Notes: generated by a model from the sequence alone, not told the origin. A stretch of DNA of 64,000 bases from Oscillospiraceae bacterium (GCA_009777155.1 WRMK01000001.1:38905-102904); one strand, 5' to 3'; positions 27,711 to 37,632 are shown, counted from the first letter of the stretch. Program-made: numbers and translations.

Positions 27711-28724
27711 TCAAACCGCATTAGCAAATTCATTAGCATTATTGAAAAAATCCGCCATTGCCTGTTGGCTTTTTCGCATGTCCTTTTTGGCTAAATGGGT
27801 GTAGATTTTTCGGACGGTTGAATAATCCGACCAGCCGCCGACAAGCATGACGTAGGCTTCGGGTACATTAAGATGATACGCCAAAGATGCAAAACTGTGC
27901 CTTAATCCGTGCAAACCGACCTCAGGTAAACCATTTTTCCGACAAATTCTGTTTATTTGTGCTCTCGCCGAATCGGGGCATCTTAATTGTATTTCGCTAA
28001 TATTCGAGCAGACTTCATGTAAACGCGGAATCATTACATTAATATCGCGGCGGGAGGCGTTGTTTTTGTTTTCCGGCTTGCTGACGAGGTTGTTATCAAC
28101 GTCCGGGACTACTGCACCGCGCACCTTGATAACGCCGTTCTTAATTTCGGGAATTGCCCATATCTCGCTACGGCGCAGGCTGTGAAGCGCGAGGAGTGCG
28201 GGGATTTCGCAGTCTTTGTCCTTGATTGCGCTTATGAAAATCGGGATTTGCTCGGGTTCTAAAAATGGCCGCTCTTTTTTGATTATTTGCGGTAATTTAA
28301 CTTTCGGCGGAATAATGCCCTGCTCCAATAAGACCGATTTCACAAAACCCCACGCATTTTTCAGCGTTTTCGGTGAACACAGCAGAGCCTCGGCGTTGCA
28401 AACGCTCTGCCAATCTTTTATTTTATCAATCGGCGTATTCATAACGGCTTGAAATCTATTGTTTAAGATGATTGTGTACCCCCGCACGGTTACAGGGGAA
28501 AGGGTGTTGCTCCGCGCCGCTATGTACTTTTCAACCGCCTGCCGCAACGTCAGCCCGCAGGTCTGCTTTACCCGCACATCTGCCTTATGCCCGGACTTTA
28601 TAAGCCGGGCTTTATTTATGCAATCTTTTTCCGTAAGCGCGCTAACCGACACGCTCTCACCGCCAAGCCGCAGTTGTATAAACCAACTACCGGACGGAAG
28701 CTTGCGAGGTTTTGGGAGTTTCAT
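27711..28724 (-). CDS. Phage tyrosine recombinase/integrase
   Basis: LHSLRRSEI, GLHGLRHSFASLAYH, Y in KIYTHLAKKD. Confidence 0.93.
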   Translation of the reverse strand: MKLPKPRKLPSGSWFIQLRLGGESVSVSALTEKDCINKARLIKSGHKADVRVKQTCGLTLRQAVEKYIAARSNTLSPVTVRGYTIILNNRFQAVMNTPIDKIKDWQSVCNAEALLCSPKTLKNAWGFVKSVLLEQGIIPPKVKLPQIIKKERPFLEPEQIPIFISAIKDKDCEIPALLALHSLRRSEIWAIPEIKNGVIKVRGAVVPDVDNNLVSKPENKNNASRRDINVMIPRLHEVCSNISEIQLRCPDSARAQINRICRKNGLPEVGLHGLRHSFASLAYHLNVPEAYVMLVGGWSDYSTVRKIYTHLAKKDMRKSQQAMADFFNNANEFANAV

Positions 28725-28752
28725 GGGGGTACCTCTTTCGGAGTTTTATTTG

Positions 28753-29601
28753 TTAACTCTTTTCTTTAGTCTTCAAAATATCCATAATTATATCTATTTT
28801 GCGCTCAATTTCTATCAACTCGTCGGATTTTTCTTCGAGATTGTTTTGATTAATTTCCTCCATAAATCCGGACGAAATTATACCCGTTGGAACGGCTACA
28901 AGTCCGATACCCAAAAACGCAATCACGGTGCCGAGAAATCGCCCTAACCCGGTTATCGGGAAAATATCGCCGTATCCCACCGTTGTGAGAGTTGCGACCG
29001 CCCACCATAAACCCGAAAAAGCGTTACTGAAAACATCCGGTTGTGCTTCATGCTCGAAAGTGTACATCAATATCGAAGCCATCAGCATTAAAATCAGCAA
29101 AACAAACAAAGACGAAATCAACTGCACGGCTTTGCGCCTTAAAACACCGCTAATACTCGATAACGCCTTTGTGTAGCGGTTTATTTTCAACAATCTCACC
29201 AATCGCACAAGTCTCAACATACGCAGAACGCGCAAATCCACAGGGAAAATGAAAGGCAAGTAGAACGGCAGAATAGCGAACAAATCCACAAGCGCCATGA
29301 ATGAAAAAGCGTATTTAACGCGGGCAACGGCGGCTTTTTTATCGGGATATAAATATTCGGAAGTCCACAAACGCAAAACGTATTCTATAGTGAAAATTAT
29401 CAGCGAAACAAACTCAACCGTCCTCGAGGTCGCAACCACCCACGAGGGCAGACCGCTGAAAGTATCTAAAACTACGAGAAAAACATTGATAATTATAAGG
29501 ACGAGTATAAACCACTCAAACACAGACCCCACAACGTTCCGCTTTTGAGATGGCTGAATAATGTCAAAAACAGCCTTTTTTGCTTTACTGATACTGCTCA
29601 C
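28753..29601 (-). CDS. Voltage-gated K+ channel-like protein
   Basis: Selectivity filter TTLTTVGYGDIFP and S4-like LRVLRMLRLVRLVRLLKINRY. Confidence 0.93.
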   Translation of the reverse strand: MSSISKAKKAVFDIIQPSQKRNVVGSVFEWFILVLIIINVFLVVLDTFSGLPSWVVATSRTVEFVSLIIFTIEYVLRLWTSEYLYPDKKAAVARVKYAFSFMALVDLFAILPFYLPFIFPVDLRVLRMLRLVRLVRLLKINRYTKALSSISGVLRRKAVQLISSLFVLLILMLMASILMYTFEHEAQPDVFSNAFSGLWWAVATLTTVGYGDIFPITGLGRFLGTVIAFLGIGLVAVPTGIISSGFMEEINQNNLEEKSDELIEIERKIDIIMDILKTKEKS

Positions 29602-29619
29602 GTCCTTTTCTGCATGGCA

Positions 29620-30006
29620 TTATGTAGTCTCTTGATTTTGTTTTAATTTCAGCTTTATTATCGCGCCGAAACTTTTTCCGTTGTCGCCGCCGTAAACTTT
29701 AAGATTAAAGCCGCCGACAATACGGTCGCCGTTTTCGATGAGCCATTCTTTTTTATCACGCGGAATATTTCCGATTTGCTGACCGTTTACATAAACCCCC
29801 AAAGCAACCTCGCCCTCAAAGTCATATTGCTCAATAGAAACTTGACAATTATTAGCAAACTCATCATCTCTAAACTTTATTTTACGCAAAATAGTCTGCC
29901 GATGTTTTCTCCCGTTTTTGAATGTAACGCCTGCAACCTTTATTTCAACTTCTTCATATATAGGTGCGGGGGTTTTTTTGGCGAACAGATTACTAAAAAA
30001 TCCCAT
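29620..30006 (-). CDS. HIRAN-domain-like protein
   Basis: VAGVTFKNGRKHRQTILRKI...EVALGVYVNGQQIGNIPRD. Confidence 0.7.
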   Translation of the reverse strand: MGFFSNLFAKKTPAPIYEEVEIKVAGVTFKNGRKHRQTILRKIKFRDDEFANNCQVSIEQYDFEGEVALGVYVNGQQIGNIPRDKKEWLIENGDRIVGGFNLKVYGGDNGKSFGAIIKLKLKQNQETT

Positions 30007-30033
30007 TGTGTAATCCTCCGTAAAATGCTTTAT

Positions 30034-30444
30034 TTATGCCATTTCCCTTTTTCCCACACCGGAAACACCAAACCCTTTTTTATATGTATTACAAGCTGCG
30101 TACATAGTTTGTCTTACAAACTCCTTGCCCTGTTCACTCAGCGACCGATAATCTTCAAGGAGCTTCATCTCATCATCGGTCATCGGTTCCCCTTCGCCTT
30201 TGGGTTTTTCTTCCCAGCCCATAAGCCAAGCAACAGAAGTATCCAAAACATTTGCAAAAGCAGAAATTTTTGACTGCGGAATATCAACCGAACCGGATTC
30301 TATTTTTGCAATGCTCGAACGCGATGTATAACCCATCGCTTGGGATAATTCGTCTTGTGTCATGCCGAGTTCTTCTCGCCTGTCTTTAATTCTTTTATAT
30401 AAATCCGTCACAATTACACCACCTTTTAACAAATAATAACACAA
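30034..30444 (-). CDS. Phage CI-like XRE repressor
   Basis: RREELGMTQDELSQAMGYTSRSSIAKIESGSVDIPQ; divergent from early genes. Confidence 0.9.
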   Translation of the reverse strand: MCYYLLKGGVIVTDLYKRIKDRREELGMTQDELSQAMGYTSRSSIAKIESGSVDIPQSKISAFANVLDTSVAWLMGWEEKPKGEGEPMTDDEMKLLEDYRSLSEQGKEFVRQTMYAACNTYKKGFGVSGVGKREMA

Positions 30445-30634
30445 GAATTTCCAAAAGTCAATAAAAATTGACTAAAAATATAATGTTTATTTATATTCAC
30501 CAATCTAACGCATGTAAGTATATGCACATTCAACAAAAATTGTCTTTTTGCAAAATATGTATTGACTTTTTCAAAAAGCGGCGATATAACGCAAATGGTG
30601 AATGTAGTTCACGCCCAAAGAAAGGGGTGATTCC

Positions 30635-30871
30635 ATGACGAACAGCCAATTATTAATAAGCATTATTAAAGAAAGTGGTTTTAAATTGAAAGCGGTAGCG
30701 AAAAAAATGAATTTAAGCCCTTACGGCTTACAACGCAAGATAAACAATACGGTAGAATTTAAGGCGGGCGAAATTTCCCGTCTATGTAAAATACTCAATA
30801 TAGAGAGTTGTCAACAAAAGGAGCAGATTTTTTTGCCCATCAAGGTGATTTTAATTCACGCGAGGGTGTGA
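30635..30871 (+). CDS. Small Cro-like HTH protein
   Basis: First rightward gene after repressor; FKLKAVAKKMNLSPYGLQRKI. Confidence 0.65.
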   Translation: MTNSQLLISIIKESGFKLKAVAKKMNLSPYGLQRKINNTVEFKAGEISRLCKILNIESCQQKEQIFLPIKVILIHARV

Positions 30872-30924
30872 AACCTGCCTAATCCTCAAATTCTCAATCA
30901 TGTCCGCCGAAAAAGGAGCTCACC

Positions 30925-31173
30925 ATGCCAAAAACCAAACCCCTAACCAAAGACCCCTTTGAATCCTTTTTAATTCTAATCCGCGGCACAATGGTCGTAA
31001 AGGGCGAAACCGCAGACACAATCAGCGCGAAAACCAATATAAATCGCCAAACATTTTACGCACCTTTGCGAAATCCGCACGATTTTAGAGTGAGCGAATT
31101 GCAGGGGGTTTCAAAGGCCCTCGGCATACCGTGGAGCGAATTGCGGGATAAATTACCGGAAAAAAGTTGTTAG
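30925..31173 (+). CDS. Small HTH-like phage protein
   Basis: TADTISAKTNINRQTFYAPL. Confidence 0.6.
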   Translation: MPKTKPLTKDPFESFLILIRGTMVVKGETADTISAKTNINRQTFYAPLRNPHDFRVSELQGVSKALGIPWSELRDKLPEKSC

Positions 31174-31215
31174 TTTAATGCAGGAAAAAATCTAAACTTT
31201 AAGGAGAGAAAAACC

Positions 31216-31410
31216 ATGTCAATTACAGAAAAAATTAAGAACATTCAACTGCCGCCCTGCCCTTTTTGTGGCGGGAAAAGCGACATCGCGGTCGCTACAA
31301 AAGCTGTCATTTTTTGCTGGGATTGCGGTGCACAAGTTTCGCACAAAAGCATTGATGAAGCGGTCGCAAAATGGTGCCGCAGGGACGGCGAAAGGAAGGT
31401 GCCGGCATGA
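31216..31410 (+). CDS. Lar-like restriction alleviation zinc-ribbon protein
   Basis: LPPCPFCGGKSDI...IFCWDCGAQ.....EAVAKWCRR. Confidence 0.8.
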   Translation: MSITEKIKNIQLPPCPFCGGKSDIAVATKAVIFCWDCGAQVSHKSIDEAVAKWCRRDGERKVPA

Positions 31411-31805
31411 ACGAAAACACAGGCACATGCAGGTTTTGCGGGCAGAATCGCATAGTTGACGAAAAGTATAAAAAACTGCCCGGAGAAAAGCGTGATGAAG
31501 CGGTGACAAACGCTTGCACCTGCCCCGAAGCAAGGCGCGCCGTCCGGGTAAAAGAGCAGATTGAAAAAGCGCGGAATTGTATAAATCAACTTTGCGGCGA
31601 GGAAGCGGCAAGCATCGGAATTTCGCCGATAAAAACCGAGGCAATCGAACAGATGTATGCGGTTGTTGATTCAATTGCGAATGGCAATTTACGCAGCGCA
31701 ACTTTACAAATTTGTTCGCGGTGTAAAGTTGTTATCGGCTTGACTTCAAAAGGCACAATTAAAGTAAAACGCACCGATAGCAAAACCCATCAACTTGAAG
31801 AATAA
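31407..31805 (+). CDS. Phage hypothetical protein with Cys motifs
   Basis: MNENTGTCRFCGQNRIV; ORF internal start. Confidence 0.55.
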   Translation: MNENTGTCRFCGQNRIVDEKYKKLPGEKRDEAVTNACTCPEARRAVRVKEQIEKARNCINQLCGEEAASIGISPIKTEAIEQMYAVVDSIANGNLRSATLQICSRCKVVIGLTSKGTIKVKRTDSKTHQLEE

Positions 31806-31820
31806 AAAAGAAAGGACATA

Positions 31821-33173
31821 GTGAAAATTATGAACGAAATTATCTACTTAGAAACCTCACGTTTAACCCCGCATATAAACAATCCGCGCAAGGATTTAGG
31901 GGATTTGAGCGAGTTTACGGAGAGTGTTAAGGCGAACGGAATACTGCAAAATCTTACAGTTGTACCTACTGACATTGCGGAGTTTCGCAAAATGCGGACA
32001 AGCAAGCGAAAGTATAACGGCGACTACATAATTATCATCGGACACCGCCGCCATGCCGCCGCAAAACTTGCAGAACTTGACAAAATTCCCTGCATTATCG
32101 CCGACATGGACGAAAAAACCCAACTCGCGACTATGTTGCTTGAAAATATGCAACGCAGTGACCTGACAATTTATGAGCAGGCGCAGGGTGTACAGCTGCT
32201 ACTTGACATGGGCGAAAGTCAAGCCGCAATCGCAAAAAAGACAGGTTTTTCAAAGTCAACTATCAGCAAAAGAATGAAACTTTTGCAGTATAATCCTGAT
32301 GATTTTAAGGGGGCAACCGAGCGCGGCGCGACCCTCGAAGATTTCGAGCAACTTGACAAAATTAAGGACAAAACTATCCGCGAAAGTGTACTCGAACACG
32401 CAGGAACTAACAATTTTAATTTTAAGTTAAGAAATGCACTTGACAAAGAAAAAGAACTCGAAACTATGAGAAAACTTAAAGAAAAATTGTTAACTTTTGC
32501 AAAGGAAATTAAGTCAACAAACGGTTATAATAACTTTTCAAATATTTGGGTCTACACCGCAGAAAGTTATACTATTCCGGACGATGCAGAAACTGTTAAT
32601 TATTACTTTGTTGATGGTGGGAATCACGTTAAACTTTGCACGGATAAAACAGAGGAAGAAAAGGCCGCAAAAGCCGATAATACCGCGAAAAACAACGCCG
32701 ATGAAGAGCGACTTCAAAAACTTAAAAACTTATCAAATCAAGCCTACGAATTGCGGTGCGATTTTGTCAAAAACATATCCGACAAAACCGCAAAAAGCAA
32801 GGCAGGTGTTATCGTCAAATTCGCGGCAGAAAGTGTAATTTCTAGCTTGCTTTATTTCAATGATGTTGACTTGAAGTCGCTATTTGGCATTTTTGGAATT
32901 GAATTTGATGTTGATGTCGATAATGACACTGCTTTTGAAATAATCGAAAAAAGTTACAAGGTATCTTATGAGAAGTTGCTTTTGGTATCAATTTTTTTCT
33001 CGCTTGATAATAACTTGAATTACTTTTATGAACTTCTGCATAAACCCCCGGAGCATAAATTTAACGAAACACTTGACTTTGTTTATAGTTTTCTCACGGC
33101 TCTCGGCTATGAAATGTCGGACGAGGAAAAGGCTTTGCAGAGCGGTGTTCATGGGTTGTTTGAATCGGTATAA
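31821..33173 (+). CDS. ParB/RepB/Spo0J-like partition/nuclease-domain protein
   Basis: NPRKDLGDLSEFTESVKANGILQNLTV, IIGHRRHAAAKL, LLENMQRSDLTIYEQA. Confidence 0.9.
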   Translation: MKIMNEIIYLETSRLTPHINNPRKDLGDLSEFTESVKANGILQNLTVVPTDIAEFRKMRTSKRKYNGDYIIIIGHRRHAAAKLAELDKIPCIIADMDEKTQLATMLLENMQRSDLTIYEQAQGVQLLLDMGESQAAIAKKTGFSKSTISKRMKLLQYNPDDFKGATERGATLEDFEQLDKIKDKTIRESVLEHAGTNNFNFKLRNALDKEKELETMRKLKEKLLTFAKEIKSTNGYNNFSNIWVYTAESYTIPDDAETVNYYFVDGGNHVKLCTDKTEEEKAAKADNTAKNNADEERLQKLKNLSNQAYELRCDFVKNISDKTAKSKAGVIVKFAAESVISSLLYFNDVDLKSLFGIFGIEFDVDVDNDTAFEIIEKSYKVSYEKLLLVSIFFSLDNNLNYFYELLHKPPEHKFNETLDFVYSFLTALGYEMSDEEKALQSGVHGLFESV

Positions 33174-33327
33174 ACACAGAAGTGTTTATATACATGCGGA
33201 AAAAAGCATGTAAAAAAGACGGCGGTCTATGGCTTACGATAGGCTTTATCCCGGGGTTTTTGTGGGCTAAACTCGGGAGAAGGTTAAACCCACCACCGAG
33301 CATTTTTTACAATGTTCGGTGAGAGAT

Positions 33328-33399
33328 GGCAGAGTGGAGTAATGGTGCTCGGACGTTTATACATTAGCGTTCCATGCGGGTTCAAGTCCCGCCTCTGCA
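33328..33399 (+). tRNA. tRNA-like gene, atypical anticodon arm; anticodon not assigned
   Basis: Acceptor GCAGAG/CTCTGC, T arm GCGGG-TTCAAGT-CCCGC, D arm GAGT/GCTC, anticodon stem GGACG/CGTTC with 12-nt loop. Confidence 0.5.
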
Positions 33400-33495
33400 A
33401 GTCGCCTGACATGTGACAACGGCGCGGAAAACCCTCCAAAATTATAATATTCCGCGCCGCCGCTTCGGCGGGAAAACGCTTGAAAGGGAAAGCAA

Positions 33496-33648
33496 ATGAA
33501 AGCAATACTTGAATTAAAACTTCCCCGAAATTGCAGGGAGTGCATTTTAAAAGAAAATGGAGTTTGCAAGCCCATAAGTCATAGCAAGGAAGAACGTGCT
33601 GAGTTTTGTCCGTTGAAAATTAAGGGGGAAATAAAAAATGAATATTGA
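33496..33648 (+). CDS. Small Cys-containing phage protein (50 aa, not in supplied ORF list)
   Basis: MKAILELKLPRNCRECILKENGVCKPISHSKEERAEFCPLKIKGEIKNEY, preceded by GAAAGGGAAAGC. Confidence 0.6.
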   Translation: MKAILELKLPRNCRECILKENGVCKPISHSKEERAEFCPLKIKGEIKNEY

Positions 33649-33925
33649 TAAAGCAAACGCTATTTTTATGCAAATTAATAGGGAAGATATCGCCGACAAT
33701 GACAAGATTACAGCAATTAAAATGACTGTAGAAATGCCCATGCATATGGGGATAAAAATAGTTAATTTGCTTGGTGTAATTCGGTTTTTACTTGATAAAA
33801 ATGCGCGGTTAGAACACGATAACGAGAAACTTCGTACAGGGTTGCAAGAACTAATCGCTATGTCTGCCGAGCGGATTAAAGGGGTAGATAAATTTTTAGA
33901 AAATTTAACGGCAGAAAAATGCTAA
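33638..33925 (+). CDS. Phage hypothetical protein
   Basis: 95 aa ORF in tight array. Confidence 0.55.
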   Translation: MNIDKANAIFMQINREDIADNDKITAIKMTVEMPMHMGIKIVNLLGVIRFLLDKNARLEHDNEKLRTGLQELIAMSAERIKGVDKFLENLTAEKC

Positions 33926-34170
33926 TCGCCCTACACGATGCCGAGCGCGACCACATGCCCGGTAAGATTTTTCCGAACTTCGCGCTTATGAAAATTTCCG
34001 CATATCATAAGGCACAGGGCGACACGGTTACATGGCGGAACGCTTGTGAAAATGACGAATATGACCTTGTTTATTCCTCAAAAGTTTTCGATTTCACACC
34101 CGAAAATCCCTACTTGCCGCCGAACGCAATTACAGGCAGAACGCAACGCGGCAAAAGGCATTACACCTAA
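33919..34170 (+). pseudogene. Truncated phage radical-SAM-like protein, N-terminal fragment
   Basis: KIFPNFALMKISAYHKAQGDTVTW...DLVYSSKVFDFTPENPYL then early stop. Confidence 0.45.
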
Positions 34171-34273
34171 CGCAAGTCAGCTTGAATATTGTCAAAAATA
34201 TGTTTTTAAGGGGCTTTATAAAAGGGAAAGTTGGCGAGAATATTGCAGAAATCGAGGGTTGAAATTTGACTAA
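34046..34273 (+). CDS. Small phage ORF, possibly C-terminal part of a frameshifted gene
   Basis: ITPNASQLEYCQKYVFKGLYKRESWREYCRNRGLKFD overlaps the previous fragment and the MTase start. Confidence 0.35.
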   Translation: MKMTNMTLFIPQKFSISHPKIPTCRRTQLQAERNAAKGITPNASQLEYCQKYVFKGLYKRESWREYCRNRGLKFD

Positions 34274-35909
34274 CAAAGAAATCACAATAGACGGTTTTTG
34301 CGGGGGCGGCGGCTGGTCTACCGGCTTTGAAATTGCCATAGGCGAGCCGGTCACAATCGGGATAAATCACGATGCCGACGCAATCGCCATGCACAAGGCG
34401 AACCACCCCGAGACCCGGCATTACAACGAAAATATTTTCGAGGTTGACCCGCGCGAAGCCTGCGCCGGGCGGCCTGTAGGCTGGGCGCATTTCTCGCCCG
34501 ATTGCACACACTTTTCCGTTGCCAAAGGCGGCAAGCCTGTGAAAAAGACAATCCGCGGGCTTGCGTGGGTTGTTGTAAAGTGGGCAGGGACGGTCAAGCC
34601 GCGCATTATTTCAATGGAAAACGTCAAGGAATTTATGACGTGGTGTCCGCTTGTTGCGAAACGTGGTGAGTGCGGTAGAGTGATAAAAATTGACGGCACC
34701 GAAGCAGAACGCGGTGAATATGTGCCGCTAAATCAGCAGTACTTGAAACCCGACAAACGCAGGAAGGGCGAAACTTTCCGCAAGTTTATTAAAGCGATGA
34801 AATCGCTCGGTTACGAGGTCGAGTGGAAAGTTTTAACCGCCAGCGATTACGGCGCGCCGACCTCGCGAAAACGATTGTTTATAATTTTTCGCCGCGGCGG
34901 AAAGCCGATTGTGTTTCCAAAACCGACCCACGGCGACCCGAAAAGCGAAGCTGTGAAATCGGGGGAATTATTGCCGTGGCGCACCGCCGCCGAGTGTATT
35001 GACTGGAGCCACGCACCGAAGTCGATATTCGAGCGTGAGAAGCCGCTCGCCGAAGCCACGCTTGCCCGAATCGCACGAGGTATTAAAAAATTTATTGCGG
35101 AAAATCCCGAGCCGTTTATACTTAATTTCAAATTCGATAATTCGCCCGAGGATATTTGCAAACCCCTTAGTTCAATGACGACTGTGCGAAGTCATTATGT
35201 GGTAGAACCTCACATTATTCATCTAAATCACAGCAAAGATAACTTTCGCGGACAAAGGATTGACAAGCCTTTACCGACATTGACATCAAAACAAAGTATC
35301 GGGGTAGTTGCATCGTTCATGTGCAAGCATTACGGCGGCGGTTATACCGGCGCGGGGAGCGCGCTGAAAACCCCACTTGACACAATCACAGCCACAGACC
35401 ATAATGCGGTTGTCGGCGCGACTTTGATTCAGACCGGCTACGGCGAACGGCAAGGACAAGCTCCGCGAGTACCCGGAATTGACAAGCCGCTCGGGACGAT
35501 TGTCAGCGCGAATAAACACGCAGTTATCGCCGCATATATGGACAAAAGATACGGTGACAATGGCGGGGCGCGCGGGAGTGATTTGAATTCGCCGCTTGAC
35601 ACCGTAACCAAAAAAGACCACAATCAACTTGTCGAGATTTTCCTCGAAAAACACGGACTTGTTTCAGACATCGAAATCTACGGCGAAAAGTACAAAATAA
35701 CCGACATCTGCATGAGAATGTTGGAGCCGCGAGAACTTTACCGGGCGCAGGGTTTTCCCGATGATTACATAATCGAGTACGATTGCAACGGGAATAAATT
35801 CCCGAAAAGTAAGCAGGTCGCAAAGTGCGGAAATTCCGTGCCGCCTGCGTTTGCCACGGCTTTGGTGAGGGCGAATTGGGCGGAGAAATGTGGAGGTGAG
35901 CAGACATGA
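34266..35909 (+). CDS. DNA cytosine-5 methyltransferase
   Basis: DGFCGGGGWSTGFE, SPDCTHFS, ENVKEF; C-terminal GNSVPPAFATALVRANW. Confidence 0.92.
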   Translation: MTNKEITIDGFCGGGGWSTGFEIAIGEPVTIGINHDADAIAMHKANHPETRHYNENIFEVDPREACAGRPVGWAHFSPDCTHFSVAKGGKPVKKTIRGLAWVVVKWAGTVKPRIISMENVKEFMTWCPLVAKRGECGRVIKIDGTEAERGEYVPLNQQYLKPDKRRKGETFRKFIKAMKSLGYEVEWKVLTASDYGAPTSRKRLFIIFRRGGKPIVFPKPTHGDPKSEAVKSGELLPWRTAAECIDWSHAPKSIFEREKPLAEATLARIARGIKKFIAENPEPFILNFKFDNSPEDICKPLSSMTTVRSHYVVEPHIIHLNHSKDNFRGQRIDKPLPTLTSKQSIGVVASFMCKHYGGGYTGAGSALKTPLDTITATDHNAVVGATLIQTGYGERQGQAPRVPGIDKPLGTIVSANKHAVIAAYMDKRYGDNGGARGSDLNSPLDTVTKKDHNQLVEIFLEKHGLVSDIEIYGEKYKITDICMRMLEPRELYRAQGFPDDYIIEYDCNGNKFPKSKQVAKCGNSVPPAFATALVRANWAEKCGGEQT

Positions 35910-36139
35910 AAATAAACAAACTCAACATAATAAAATGGCTCGCAATAATCGCAATAACCGTAATACTTTTCCTGTGTGCAAAAAAACACGCTTACGAATT
36001 TCGCGGTTATGAAGCCATCGGTGGCGAGTATATTATACTGCTGTTGCCTGTGATTTTTGTTTTAATTCGCAAGGTTGTGAAGGATTGGTTGAACCGGTGG
36101 CGAGCGGCTTGTGAGGAGGTAAAACGAGATGATACATAA
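35906..36139 (+). CDS. Small membrane protein
   Basis: Two TM stretches, overlaps neighbours. Confidence 0.5.
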   Translation: MKINKLNIIKWLAIIAITVILFLCAKKHAYEFRGYEAIGGEYIILLLPVIFVLIRKVVKDWLNRWRAACEEVKRDDT

Positions 36140-36902
36140 ACCAATCTACACCCCCAAAGGTTGCGCCAACGAATATTGCGAGCTGGCTTTGAACATTTAC
36201 AAAGGCTGTAACCACGGCTGTACCTACTGTTTTGCGCGCGGAATGGCGAAACGCTTCACACCGAAAGGCAGTGTCTGTAATTTCGATAATCCCGTCCCGA
36301 AAAAGGATATTGTCGAATCGGTCAAGCGGCAAATCGAGCGCGAGCAGATGACAGGCAAGTTAATTCATCTGTGTTTCAACTGCGACCCTTACCCTTCAGA
36401 AATTGACACCACGCCGACCCGCGAGATTATCAAAATTATAAAGCAAAGCGGAAATCACGTGCAGATACTTACTAAAGGCGGCCGCCGTGCGGAACGTGAT
36501 TTTGATTTACTTGACAAAAATGACTGGTTTGGTGTTACTTTTACGGGTTTATTTACAGCAGAAGATAATAAAAAATTCGAGCCTTATTCTGCGGGGTTTT
36601 ATTACCGTCTTGACACAATTGAAAAAGCACACTTAAAAGGTATAAAAACGTGGGTATCGCTTGAACCTGTGATGGTTCCGGCGAATGTTAAATTAGTTTT
36701 AGAGAGCAACAGAAATATCGACCTTTTCCGAATCGGCAAACTGAACTTAGACAGAAACAACTCAACCCCCGAATTAGAAGCAATCCACGACAGCATAAAC
36801 TGGCACGACTTCGGGCATGGGTGCGAGCGGCTTTGCTTGGCGCATGGGCGCAACTATTATATTAAAGAGGACTTGCGAAAGGAGATGCAACATGTTATAT
36901 AA
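36129..36902 (+). CDS. Radical SAM/SPL-family phage protein
   Basis: IYKGCNHGCTYCFAR CxxxCxxC cluster motif. Confidence 0.85.
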   Translation: MIHKPIYTPKGCANEYCELALNIYKGCNHGCTYCFARGMAKRFTPKGSVCNFDNPVPKKDIVESVKRQIEREQMTGKLIHLCFNCDPYPSEIDTTPTREIIKIIKQSGNHVQILTKGGRRAERDFDLLDKNDWFGVTFTGLFTAEDNKKFEPYSAGFYYRLDTIEKAHLKGIKTWVSLEPVMVPANVKLVLESNRNIDLFRIGKLNLDRNNSTPELEAIHDSINWHDFGHGCERLCLAHGRNYYIKEDLRKEMQHVI

Positions 36903-37104
36903 AACCTGCCCCCCCTGCAAAAGCAACCTTGACCCCGGCGAGACTTGCGACTGCGATTTCGGGTTTATCCCGCCTCGAGAACCTGTTGCTTACACCCCGA
37001 GGGTGATTGCAAAGCCCAAACCGACACCCGAGGAAATCACAATTATCACCGCGAATATTATCAGAAATATCGAGGTCAAATCGGCGGCGAGGGCCATGAG
37101 TTAA
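36892..37104 (+). CDS. Small Cys-rich phage protein (start MLYKTC preferred)
   Basis: MLYKTCPPCKSNLDPGETCDCDFG. Confidence 0.6.
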   Translation: MLYKTCPPCKSNLDPGETCDCDFGFIPPREPVAYTPRVIAKPKPTPEEITIITANIIRNIEVKSAARAMS

Positions 37105-37197
37105 CAGCCCCCTATATATATAATAGTATACCCGCAAAATTTTCAAGGGCGAAACGGCCTTTTTCGGGCTTGTAATGGAGCTTAACATTTCGGCGAA

Positions 37198-37629
37198 ATG
37201 CAAATGTTCACAAAAACAACGGAGTATGAAAAAATGAGAATAAATAATTTTGTTTTGAAAACTCAGTCTGTCCGTCCGTCATTCTGTGAAATGTTAGAAA
37301 TTGTCAAAGAGGGCATCGAATTTGAGTGCATAGATGAGCATGACAAAACATGGGCGGTGGAGCTTTGTAAAATAATCACCGAAGTCATGTTGTTGAACCC
37401 CGGCGGCGAAATCAGAATTGCCGGCGAGGACATGAGCGTTTCGCTTGTGCAGGAAATTTATTCACAGCTCGCATGTGAACACATAACATCGGTAATCTGC
37501 AATTATCGGAAAGTTACCAAAAAAATTAAGAACAAGCGAGCGTATCTGCGAACTATGCTTTACACGGCGTTTTTTGAGGAAGTTTCGGAAAACGAAAATG
37601 ATTTTGCAATGTTGGAAAGGGCTTGGTGA
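37198..37629 (+). CDS. Phage hypothetical protein
   Basis: 143 aa ORF, operon context. Confidence 0.5.
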   Translation: MQMFTKTTEYEKMRINNFVLKTQSVRPSFCEMLEIVKEGIEFECIDEHDKTWAVELCKIITEVMLLNPGGEIRIAGEDMSVSLVQEIYSQLACEHITSVICNYRKVTKKIKNKRAYLRTMLYTAFFEEVSENENDFAMLERAW

Positions 37630-37632
37630 AAG

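Noticed and set aside
33094-33575. Several minus-strand ORFs around the tRNA-like locus
   Set aside because: Antisense to the parB end, tRNA-like gene and a small plus-strand ORF; no independent support
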